This document shows, in pieces, positions 1 to 5,465 of a DNA stretch of 7,079 nt (position 1 is its first letter; every line of letters starts with the position of its first letter). Origin of the DNA: Bacteroidales bacterium (GTDB lineage: Bacteria; Bacteroidota; Bacteroidia; Bacteroidales; VadinHA17). A program made the position numbers and the translations under genes. The notes under the pieces are model-generated. The model was not told the DNA's origin, ran no database searches, and saw only the letters and a list, made by a program, of their open reading frames with translations. The stretch covers positions 1 through 7,079 of the forward strand of contig WFRO01000367.1 of NCBI GenBank assembly GCA_015486475.1. Direction: 5' to 3'.

Positions 1-1
1 G

Positions 2-223
2 GCCAGCAACATCAATCATATCTCCTCCCCCATGCCGGGCAAGGTTGTAGGTATTCCCGTCAAGCCGGGCCAGGAAGTCAAAGAAGGGGAAACGGTCATC
101 ATCATCTCAGCCATGAAAATGGAGAGCGAATACAAAGCTCCCAAAGACGGCCGTATTGAGAAGATCAATGTAAAAGAAGGAGATAACATCGAAGGGAACC
201 AGGTACTGATAACCCTGGAGTAA
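2..223 (+). CDS. Biotin carboxyl carrier protein, C-terminal part (5' end cut by window edge)
   Basis: The reading frame is open from the first bases and ends at TAA 221-223, giving the last 73 residues of a longer protein. It is a complete biotinyl (biotin/lipoyl attachment) domain. The stretch SSPMPGKV is the usual first strand, and AMKM holds the biotinylated lysine (codon 116-118), 34 residues before the C-terminus, the standard spacing. The domain carries CO2 on biotin from a biotin carboxylase to the carboxyltransferase. ATG 32 is not the start, because the domain begins upstream of it and the frame continues to the window edge. The next gene is a carboxyltransferase beta subunit 57 bp downstream on the same strand, so this is most likely the carrier subunit of an acyl-CoA carboxylase. 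A separate carrier of about 140-180 residues is my preferred reading; the end of a biotin carboxylase-carrier fusion, pyruvate carboxylase B or oxaloacetate decarboxylase alpha subunit cannot be excluded from this fragment. Confidence 0.93.
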   Translation, partial: ASNINHISSPMPGKVVGIPVKPGQEVKEGETVIIISAMKMESEYKAPKDGRIEKINVKEGDNIEGNQVLITLE

Positions 224-267
224 ACACCTGCTCTCAGGTTGGGGATCATTCATCATCCATTCATCAC

Positions 268-272
268 AAAGG
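268..272 (+). promoter_or_regulatory. Ribosome binding site of the carboxyltransferase gene
   Basis: AAAGG lies 8 bases before ATG 281. It decides the start in favour of ATG 281 over the in-frame TTG at 239, which would add 14 residues that do not resemble the family. Confidence 0.5.
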
Positions 273-280
273 TTACCACT

Positions 281-1819
281 ATGTCAACACTTGAAGATAA
301 ATTCAGGATCCTGGAAGAAAAGAACAGACAGGCCGAGCTGGGAGGCGGAGAAGAGCGGATCGAGAAGCTGCATAAGACCGGACGGAAAACAGCCCGTGAA
401 CGCATCGATATCCTGCTTGACCCCGGCACCTTTGTCGAGATAGACAAGCTGGTGGTGCATCACTGTACCGATTTCGGTATGGAGAAGCAGAAGATCCCGG
501 GCGACGGTATCGTCTCGGGTTATGGAAAGATCGACGGCAGGCTGGTATACGTCTTTGCCTACGATTTCACTGTTTTCGGAGGATCCCTCTCCCGCACCAA
601 TGCCAACAAGATCATCAAGGTGATGAACCTGGCCATGCGGATGGGTGCTCCCATCATTGGCCTGAACGATTCGGGGGGCGCCCGCATCCAGGAGGGGGTG
701 GAGAGCCTCGGCGGATATGCCGACCTGTTTTACCGCAATGTCATGGCCTCGGGGGTCATCCCCCAGATCTCGGCCATCATGGGGCCCTGCGCCGGCGGCG
801 CCGTCTATTCCCCGGCCCTCACCGATTTTATCTTTATGGTGGACCAGTCGAGCTATATGTTTGTCACCGGTCCCGACGTGATCAAAACCGTCACCCACGA
901 AGAGGTGTCCAAGGAAGACCTGGGCGGCGCCGGCACCCACAATACCAAAAGCGGTGTGGCCCATTTCATCGGCGACAGCGACGAACAGGTGCTGATGATG
1001 ATCCGGGAGCTGATCAGCTTCCTCCCTTCCAACAACATGGAAGATCCCCCGGTGAAAACCACCACCGACGACATCAACCGCGAGGATCCTTCGCTACACG
1101 ACCTCGTGCCTACGGATCCCAACAAGCCGTATGATATGAAGGAAATCATCATCTCGGTGGCCGACGACAACTATTTTTTCGAGGTGATGCCGCAATATGG
1201 CCAGAACATCATTACCGGTTTCCTCCGTCTTAACGGTCACCCCGTGGGGATCGTGGCCAACCAGCCCGCCCACCTGGCCGGAGTGCTTGATATCGATGCC
1301 TCGGTTAAAGGAGCCCGCTTTGTACGTTTTTGCGATGCTTTCAATATACCCATCGTCACCTTCGAGGATGTGCCGGGATTCCTGCCCGGAACGACACAGG
1401 AGTACGGAGGCATTATCAAGCACGGAGCCAAGCTGCTCTATGCTTTTGCCGAAGCCACTGTGCCCAAGATCACGGTCATCACCCGGAAATCCTATGGAGG
1501 AGCATACTGCGTGATGGCATCCAAACACATAGGTGCTGATGTTAATTATGCCTATCCTACGGCCGAGATCGCCGTGATGGGTCCGGAAGGGGCCGTGAAC
1601 ATCCTCTTCAAGAACATCAAAACGGACGAAGAAAGACAAAAGATCATCGAAGACTACAAGGAAAAATTCGCCAACCCGTACAAAGCTGCCGAACTGGGGT
1701 ATATCGATGAGATCATCTACCCGCGAGAGACACGGAAAAAGCTGATCCAGGCACTCGAAATGGCCATCACCAAGAAAAAGGTCAACCCCCCGAAGAAACA
1801 TGGGAATATTCCTTTGTAG
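281..1819 (+). CDS. pccB: Acyl-CoA (probably propionyl-CoA) carboxylase, carboxyltransferase beta subunit
   Basis: A 512-residue protein, the normal length for the PccB/MmdA carboxyltransferase family. It moves CO2 from carboxybiotin to an acyl-CoA in the cytoplasm; with propionyl-CoA the product is methylmalonyl-CoA. The N-terminal half has the acyl-CoA-binding crotonase fold with GGARIQEG and the glycine pair of MGPCAGGAVYSP (residues 167-178). The C-terminal half has the carboxybiotin-side signature SYGGAYCVMASKH (about 404-416), then PTAEIAVMGPEGAV, and ends in KKHGNIPL, as do many PccB proteins. ATG 281 is chosen over the in-frame TTG 239 because AAAGG lies 8 bases upstream (268-272) and the family N-terminus aligns with MSTLEDKF. 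The biotin carrier gene directly upstream supports an operon. Residue 410 is Cys where many propionyl-CoA carboxylases, including human PCCB, have Asp (GGAYD), so the exact substrate is uncertain; methylmalonyl-CoA decarboxylase or another acyl-CoA carboxylase is the alternative. Confidence 0.93.
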   Translation: MSTLEDKFRILEEKNRQAELGGGEERIEKLHKTGRKTARERIDILLDPGTFVEIDKLVVHHCTDFGMEKQKIPGDGIVSGYGKIDGRLVYVFAYDFTVFGGSLSRTNANKIIKVMNLAMRMGAPIIGLNDSGGARIQEGVESLGGYADLFYRNVMASGVIPQISAIMGPCAGGAVYSPALTDFIFMVDQSSYMFVTGPDVIKTVTHEEVSKEDLGGAGTHNTKSGVAHFIGDSDEQVLMMIRELISFLPSNNMEDPPVKTTTDDINREDPSLHDLVPTDPNKPYDMKEIIISVADDNYFFEVMPQYGQNIITGFLRLNGHPVGIVANQPAHLAGVLDIDASVKGARFVRFCDAFNIPIVTFEDVPGFLPGTTQEYGGIIKHGAKLLYAFAEATVPKITVITRKSYGGAYCVMASKHIGADVNYAYPTAEIAVMGPEGAVNILFKNIKTDEERQKIIEDYKEKFANPYKAAELGYIDEIIYPRETRKKLIQALEMAITKKKVNPPKKHGNIPL

Positions 1820-1827
1820 AAGTTTGG

Positions 1828-1862
1828 AGTGCCTAAAGTGCGCTAAAGTGCCTAGAGTTAAA
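1828..1862 (+). repeat. Short tandem repeat, 9-10 bp unit AGTGCCTAA
   Basis: Three degenerate units (1828-1836, 1837-1846, 1847-1855) follow the carboxyltransferase stop codon by 8 bp and run into AGTTAAAAGTT. This is low-complexity intergenic DNA. No hairpin followed by a T-run is visible here, so I do not call a terminator. Confidence 0.6.
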
Positions 1863-1946
1863 AGTTGGTGGTTCGTGGTTGGTGGTTCATAGTTGGTAGT
1901 TGGTAGTTGGTAGTTAGTAGTTAGTGGTTCGTAGTTCGTAGTTGGT
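1863..1946 (+). repeat. Tandem repeat, 12 units of 7 bp, consensus RGTTNGT
   Basis: Twelve consecutive 7-bp units can be read without a gap: AGTTGGT, GGTTCGT, GGTTGGT, GGTTCAT, AGTTGGT three times, AGTTAGT twice, GGTTCGT, AGTTCGT, AGTTGGT. Variation falls mainly at positions 1, 5 and 6 of the unit. The possible TTG and GTG starts of the next gene at 1942 and 1945 fall inside the last unit, which argues against them as real starts. Confidence 0.85.
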
Positions 1947-1954
1947 GATTATAT

Positions 1955-1994
1955 CAAGCATTCAAGCATTCAAGCATTCAATCATTCACGCATT
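1955..1994 (+). repeat. Tandem repeat, 5 units of 8 bp, consensus CA[AC][GT]CATT
   Basis: Three exact CAAGCATT units (1955-1978) are followed by CAATCATT (1979-1986) and CACGCATT (1987-1994). The last two bases of the array are the first two of the likely TTG start codon of the ankyrin gene (1993-1995). The last two units together (16 bp) recur exactly, twice in tandem, at 4111-4142. Because 8 is not a multiple of 3, a gain or loss of units would change the frame of anything translated through the array. Confidence 0.85.
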
Positions 1995-3426
1995 GCAAAG
2001 AACGATCCCATTCCTCCTTCTCCTCTCTCTCCTCCTCCCCTTCACGGCCCTGGGGCAGAAGAAGAAAGCACTGCAGCCTGTGGACACCACCTGGTACAAT
2101 CCCGGTGACATCAACTACAACCTTCTGGTAGCTTCCTATCTGGGGGTGGACAAGGATGTCAGTCGTTTTCTCCGCCAGGGCGCCTATGTCAACACCACCA
2201 CCATGAACGGCAACACGCCGCTGATGCTGGCAGCCGAGGAAGGTCATTTTTCCACGGTCCGTATGCTGGTGCTTCACGATGCCGAAATTGACAAAAAGGA
2301 CAAGCAGGGCCTCACGCCGTTGATGAAGGCGGTGCTGAACGGTCATGCAGAGATCGTGGCCCTGCTCCTGCGCAGCGGGGCAGACATCGAAGCGAAGGAC
2401 CATCAGGGACGTACACCTCTGCTGCTGGCGGCTGCCTACGACCGCCCGGCCATTGTCACGCTCCTTCTGGAGCAAGGAGCCGCTCCCGACAACCCCGACA
2501 GGCAGGGCACCACCCCCTTGATGGCTGCGGTCTACACCGGCCACAACCACGTGGCCCGTTTCCTGGCCGGCCATGGCGCCGATGTGAACAAAGAGGATAA
2601 AAAGGGGTTTACGCCCCTGCTCATTGCCGTCCAGCAGGGCAACCGGGAGATGATCCCTTTTCTGTTGCAGCGGGGTGCCGATCTGCATGCGGTCACACGT
2701 TCAGGCTATTCGGCCCTGCTGCTGGCCGTGCAGGAGAAAGATACGGAGACAGCCCGTCTGCTGCTGGCAGCCGATACGGCAGGATTCTTCCACGAACAGT
2801 CCCGCCCCAATGCCCTCGCCATGGCCGTGGAGAACAAAGACCCTGCCACCAAAGAGCTGCTCATAGACAACGACTTCCGCCTGAAAAAAACACTCTTCCT
2901 CGACAAAATGCATCTGGGAGGCGAGCTGCTCGTTAACGATCAGGACTTCATGCCGGGGATCTTTTTCTCAATGACCGAAGGGGTCTCTCAGCTCTCCCTG
3001 CAAACCGGATTCCTCTACCGTGCCTTTCCGGCCCGTATCCTTCGTCAGGAATCGGACCACACCTTCTGGCAGTTACGCGAATACAGAGGGATCGTTTATG
3101 CAGGCCTGGGCAGGGAATTCGCGTTCAACAACAAAGCGAAAAAGAAAACGCTCACCTACGGGGCGGATGTCCGGCTGAACGTGGTCTGGTCCTTCGGACC
3201 CCAATATTCCGGAAGCCTGAAAAAACCTCCCACGGTGGTGTCCCCCTCCCCCTCGGCCGGCCTCTTCCTGAACATCCGGTCTGTGGGTATCCATGCCGGT
3301 TACACCTGGCTCGATCTGCACACCTATGATCTCTCCCGCAGTCATTTCTCATTACGCATCTCCTGGATCATCAACCGGCAGAAGATCACAGGTTCAGAAA
3401 AAACGATTCCCTGGTATCATCAATAG
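1993..3426 (+). CDS. Exported ankyrin-repeat protein with C-terminal outer-membrane barrel-like region
   Basis: From TTG 1993 the product is 477 residues. It opens with a compact signal peptide (QR, then a run of Leu, then TALG-Q; about 1-21). A weak ankyrin unit (about 38-70) is followed by seven contiguous 33-residue units (71-301), four with the TPL core and helices such as EIVALLLRSGAD; the last two are degenerate. Residues about 302-477 are different: alternating aromatic and hydrophobic strands (for example SQLSLQTGFLYRA, GIVYAGLGREFAF, HFSLRISWII) that suggest a small outer-membrane barrel. The ankyrin part would then lie in the periplasm and bind proteins. No ATG lies between the frame opening at 1942 and codon 2203, which is past the signal peptide. 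TTG 1942 or GTG 1945 would give up to 494 residues but lie inside a 7-bp repeat and lengthen the signal peptide oddly. A lipoprotein gene follows 8 bp downstream. The ankyrin assignment is firm; the barrel and the function are inference. Confidence 0.85.
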   Translation: MQRTIPFLLLLSLLLPFTALGQKKKALQPVDTTWYNPGDINYNLLVASYLGVDKDVSRFLRQGAYVNTTTMNGNTPLMLAAEEGHFSTVRMLVLHDAEIDKKDKQGLTPLMKAVLNGHAEIVALLLRSGADIEAKDHQGRTPLLLAAAYDRPAIVTLLLEQGAAPDNPDRQGTTPLMAAVYTGHNHVARFLAGHGADVNKEDKKGFTPLLIAVQQGNREMIPFLLQRGADLHAVTRSGYSALLLAVQEKDTETARLLLAADTAGFFHEQSRPNALAMAVENKDPATKELLIDNDFRLKKTLFLDKMHLGGELLVNDQDFMPGIFFSMTEGVSQLSLQTGFLYRAFPARILRQESDHTFWQLREYRGIVYAGLGREFAFNNKAKKKTLTYGADVRLNVVWSFGPQYSGSLKKPPTVVSPSPSAGLFLNIRSVGIHAGYTWLDLHTYDLSRSHFSLRISWIINRQKITGSEKTIPWYHQ

Positions 3427-3434
3427 TACAAACC

Positions 3435-3860
3435 ATGAAACAGATCCTTATATTACTTACCCTTGCAGCTCTCCCGTGGCTCCTTCTCCCCGGATGCGAC
3501 AAGGACAATATCTACCAGGAAGTGGACTGCAGTCTCTGCTTTGCTACCCCGCCCGACAGCGGGTTTGTGCATCCCGAGATCACCATCAATGCCTCCAACA
3601 CGGCCGTACCTGTCACGGTATATGAAGGACCGGTAGAATCGGGGAAGATCGTCTTCAGCGACACCTTCTCCATCCCCACCCCCCGCATAGGACTCCCGAC
3701 AGAAAAGACTTATTCCCTCACGGCCACCTACCTGAGAGGCCGGGATACGATCATCGTCGTCGAAGGCGACAAACTGGAGGTGAAAAAAGCGGTCGGGCAA
3801 TGCGGTGGCACCTGCTATGTGGTCACAGGCGGATTCTATGATCTGAAGCTTAGGGAGTGA
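3435..3860 (+). CDS. Small lipoprotein of unknown function with two cysteine pairs
   Basis: A 141-residue protein with a lipoprotein signal: MKQ, a hydrophobic stretch, then LLPGC with the lipid-carrying Cys at 21. The mature part is about 120 residues, rich in short beta-type segments (for example PVTVYEG, TYSLTATYL, DTIIVVEGDKLEV), and may be a single beta-sandwich. Four further cysteines form two close pairs, C32-x2-C35 near the N-terminus and C123-x3-C127 near the C-terminus, suited to disulphides or metal binding in the periplasm. The residues after Cys21 are DKDN; the sequence alone does not settle which membrane or face it occupies. It starts 8 bp after the ankyrin-barrel gene, so the two are very probably co-transcribed and may work together at the outer membrane. 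I do not recognise the family. Confidence 0.85.
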   Translation: MKQILILLTLAALPWLLLPGCDKDNIYQEVDCSLCFATPPDSGFVHPEITINASNTAVPVTVYEGPVESGKIVFSDTFSIPTPRIGLPTEKTYSLTATYLRGRDTIIVVEGDKLEVKKAVGQCGGTCYVVTGGFYDLKLRE

Positions 3861-3883
3861 CAGGGGGAAGGATGAAGGATGAT

Positions 3884-3960
3884 TGTCGAAGGTCGAAGAG
3901 TCAAAAAGTCGAAAAGTCTGAAAAGTGAAAAAAGTGGAAAGAGTCAGAGATGAGAGATGA
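3884..3960 (+). repeat. Degenerate purine-rich tandem repeat, 7-9 bp unit GTCGAAAA
   Basis: Successive units read GTCGAAG, GTCGAAGA, GTCAAAAA, GTCGAAAA, GTCTGAAAA, GTGAAAAAA, GTGGAAAGA, GTCAGAGA, then TGAGAGATGA. The end of the array (CAGAGATGAGA, 3945-3955) recurs exactly at 6930-6940. Confidence 0.65.
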
Positions 3961-3965
3961 GCCCC

Positions 3966-4006
3966 ACCTTCGCGAACCTTTGCGGCTCCTTGGCGTACCT
4001 TTGCGG
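3966..4006 (+). repeat. Tandem repeat, 10-bp unit ACCTTTGCGG
   Basis: Four units: ACCTTCGCGA (3966-3975), ACCTTTGCGG (3976-3985), CTCCTTGGCGT (3986-3996) and ACCTTTGCGG (3997-4006). A complementary segment follows at 4038-4062, so the array is also the left arm of a stem-loop. From memory, repeats of this kind occur between genes in many Bacteroidota genomes. Confidence 0.65.
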
Positions 4007-4049
4007 AACAACCTGAAGATAACCTGAAAGAGTTGTTACGCAAAGCGCC
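3992..4049. repeat. Large imperfect stem-loop
   Basis: The 14-base arms 3999-4012 and 4032-4045 are complementary at 13 of 14 positions, around a 19-base loop. Beyond a TAC bulge on the left side (3996-3998), GGCG (3992-3995) can pair with CGCC (4046-4049). It lies about 130 bp past the lipoprotein stop and about 170 bp past the stress-protein stop. No T-run follows on either strand, so it fits a structured repeat better than an intrinsic terminator. Confidence 0.6.
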
Positions 4050-4110
4050 GCAGAGAAAGGCGATCGATGAATGCCGAATGCTGATTTCTGATTGTTGAAT
4101 TCTGATTTTT

Positions 4111-4142
4111 CAATCATTCACGCATTCAATCATTCACGCATT
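4111..4142 (+). repeat. 16-bp direct repeat in tandem, also found at the ankyrin gene start
   Basis: CAATCATTCACGCATT occurs at 4111-4126 and again at 4127-4142, with an exact third copy at 1979-1994. Each is two 8-bp units of the same family as the array at 1955-1994. Confidence 0.85.
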
Positions 4143-4215
4143 CCCCGTCCGAACAGCCTCGGCCGGGCGGGAATCATTTACCATATCGCGACCGTCCCGC
4201 CTTCATACACCGCCA

Positions 4216-5346
4216 TCAGGAATGGAACACCAGCAGGGGCACCCGGGTGTGGAAATACATCTTGCGTGCCACACTGGGGTAAAAGAGTTTTTCGATAAGG
4301 TTGCGGCGATGGGTCGTCAGCGCCACAGCGCTTACCGGATGCTTGAGAATAAGGTCATTGAACCCCTCCACCACATCTTCCTGGCGTATGACCTGACATT
4401 CCACCTCCATATCGGAATAGGAATCGCGGAAATATTTCAGTAACCCTTCCATTTTGACCTTTTTTTCCGGGTCATCCTCATCCTTGCAGAAATGGATGCA
4501 AAGGATCTTTTTCCCAAAAGGTTTCACAAGGGTCATCAGTTTCTTTATTGCGTGGAAATCGGCTTCGTCAAAATTGGTGGCATAGGCCACCTCTTTCAGG
4601 CTGAAGAATTCTTTTACCTCAGCATCCTCGGGTATCACCAGCACAGGGATGGAAGCTTTTTCCAGGATACGGATGGTCATCGATCCGAGGGGATCGTCGC
4701 GGCGCTTGTCCTTGCCCCGTGCCCCCAGAACGATCAGGTCGGGGTGGTAGGACTCATCCGCATAAAAGACCGCATCGTCCAGCGATCCTTTTACAATAAA
4801 ATAATCCATTTTCACCTTGTCGATCCCTTCCTTTGAAGCTTCTTTTTTCAGCTTCTTCATGAAAGCAAGGGTTTGCTTTTTGGCCGTTTCCCTCAGTTCG
4901 ACCAGATATTCGGTAAGTGTACCCTGGAAGCCGAAGGTCTCATCGTCATAAGGCACGGTCGTCAGGTCGGGGGCGTAGTAAGCATGCAGAAGGAGTATCT
5001 CAGCATCAGTTTTTGAGGCATAATGGATGGCGAACATGGCGGCATGACGGGAGTGATCGCTGAAATCCACCGGTACCAGGATTTTGGAAATGCCTTTATC
5101 ATGTGTGTCTTCCTTTTCCTTCTCTTCCGGCTCCTCACCCAGTTCTTCCACAAAATCCACATAGATCTTCATGGCTTTCTCCAGGTCTTTCTCGGCCACC
5201 TTCACCTTCACCCCTGCCGAAGCATCCGGCTGGATCATGTTCACATTGGAGAGCACTGCATCAATGTTCTCGCTTTTGAGCCGCGACTGGAGCAAAAGTG
5301 CCCTCTCATAAGAATGTTCTGCCAAAACAACAAGTTTCTCTTCCAT
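4216..5346 (-). CDS. Universal stress protein: DUF2007 domain plus two UspA domains
   Basis: A 376-residue cytoplasmic protein. Residues 1-65 (KLVVLAEHSYERALLLQSRLKSENI, then a VKV strand and an AEKDLEKAM helix) look like DUF2007, a putative signal-transducing domain. An acidic linker (about 69-84) leads to Usp domain 1 (about 86-239), which starts ISKILVPVDFSDHS and carries the full ATP signature G-2X-G-9X-G(S) as G208, G211, G221 and S222. Usp domain 2 (about 249-376) keeps the fold pattern, with KEVAYATNF and a closing VPLLVFHS, but where the glycine motif belongs it reads TTHRRNLIEKLFYPSVA, so it probably does not bind ATP. Tandem Usp proteins sense or buffer stress and energy state; the exact role is unknown. 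Start ATG 5346 has a weak purine-rich AAAAAGAA upstream and a TATCTTTA box 14 bases before it. It lies 119 bp downstream of the outer-membrane protein gene on the same strand but has its own promoter candidate. Confidence 0.9.
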   Translation of the reverse strand: MEEKLVVLAEHSYERALLLQSRLKSENIDAVLSNVNMIQPDASAGVKVKVAEKDLEKAMKIYVDFVEELGEEPEEKEKEDTHDKGISKILVPVDFSDHSRHAAMFAIHYASKTDAEILLLHAYYAPDLTTVPYDDETFGFQGTLTEYLVELRETAKKQTLAFMKKLKKEASKEGIDKVKMDYFIVKGSLDDAVFYADESYHPDLIVLGARGKDKRRDDPLGSMTIRILEKASIPVLVIPEDAEVKEFFSLKEVAYATNFDEADFHAIKKLMTLVKPFGKKILCIHFCKDEDDPEKKVKMEGLLKYFRDSYSDMEVECQVIRQEDVVEGFNDLILKHPVSAVALTTHRRNLIEKLFYPSVARKMYFHTRVPLLVFHS

Positions 5347-5360
5347 GGTTCTTTTTATTT

Positions 5361-5392
5361 TAAAGATAACAAAAAGATGGGAATAAATAAAA
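5361..5392 (-). promoter_or_regulatory. Candidate Bacteroidota-type promoter of the stress-protein gene
   Basis: Read on the minus strand, TATCTTTA (5361-5368) matches the Bacteroidota -7 box TAnnTTTG except for its last base. Twenty bases upstream is GTTTT (5389-5393), a partial match to the -33 TTTG element. Only 14 bases separate the -7 box from ATG 5346, so the leader would be very short. Confidence 0.4.
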
Positions 5393-5404
5393 CGGAACCC
5401 CGTT
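5380..5404 (-). terminator. Weak candidate terminator after the outer-membrane protein gene
   Basis: On the minus strand AACGG, loop GGTT and CCGTT (5391-5404) form a 5-bp stem followed by TTATTTATT. It is about 60 bp after the stop of the upstream gene. The stem is short and overlaps the promoter candidate of the stress-protein gene, so the call is tentative and read-through between the two genes is possible. Confidence 0.25.
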
Positions 5405-5465
5405 AAAATTCTTTAAAAGCGGAAAAGATATTGTCCCGCGCCTGCATCCTGTCCCGGAGGTGATC

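Larger units (their letters stand above)
3861..4215. other. Gene-free, repeat-rich stretch between converging genes
   Basis: This 355-bp gap lies between the 3' ends of the lipoprotein gene (+) and the stress-protein gene (-). From left to right it holds a purine-rich GTCGAAAA-type array (3884-3960), a 10-bp ACCTTTGCGG-type array (3966-4006) that is part of a large imperfect stem-loop (3992-4049), a TGATTTCTGA-type segment (4077-4110) and a duplicated 16-bp repeat (4111-4142). Open frames that cross it resemble no protein and are made of repeat sequence. I see no convincing terminator for either gene. Confidence 0.7.

Noticed and set aside
284..964. 226-codon open frame antisense to the carboxyltransferase gene
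   Set aside because: It mirrors a strongly conserved gene, its product has no recognisable domain, and the real frame on the other strand is unmistakable.
1942..1992. N-terminal extension of the ankyrin protein from TTG 1942 or GTG 1945
   Set aside because: Both codons lie inside the last 7-bp repeat unit and the extra residues are encoded by the 8-bp repeat; the signal peptide is compact from TTG 1993. Kept only as an alternative.
1978..2688. 236-codon open frame antisense to the ankyrin repeats
   Set aside because: Repetitive, GC-rich codons on the coding strand keep the opposite frame open; the product is low-complexity with no family resemblance.
3453..4043. 196-codon minus-strand frame across the lipoprotein gene and the following gap
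   Set aside because: Half of it is repeat sequence and half is antisense to a gene with a clear lipoprotein signal.
4166..4201. GGCGGGA/TCCCGCC inverted repeat just after the stress-protein stop, considered as its terminator
   Set aside because: The loop is 22 bases and no T-run follows on the minus strand.
4092..4298. 68-codon plus-strand frame in the gap before the stress-protein gene
   Set aside because: Its start consists of the CATTCA-type repeat and its end is antisense to the stress-protein gene; no family resemblance.
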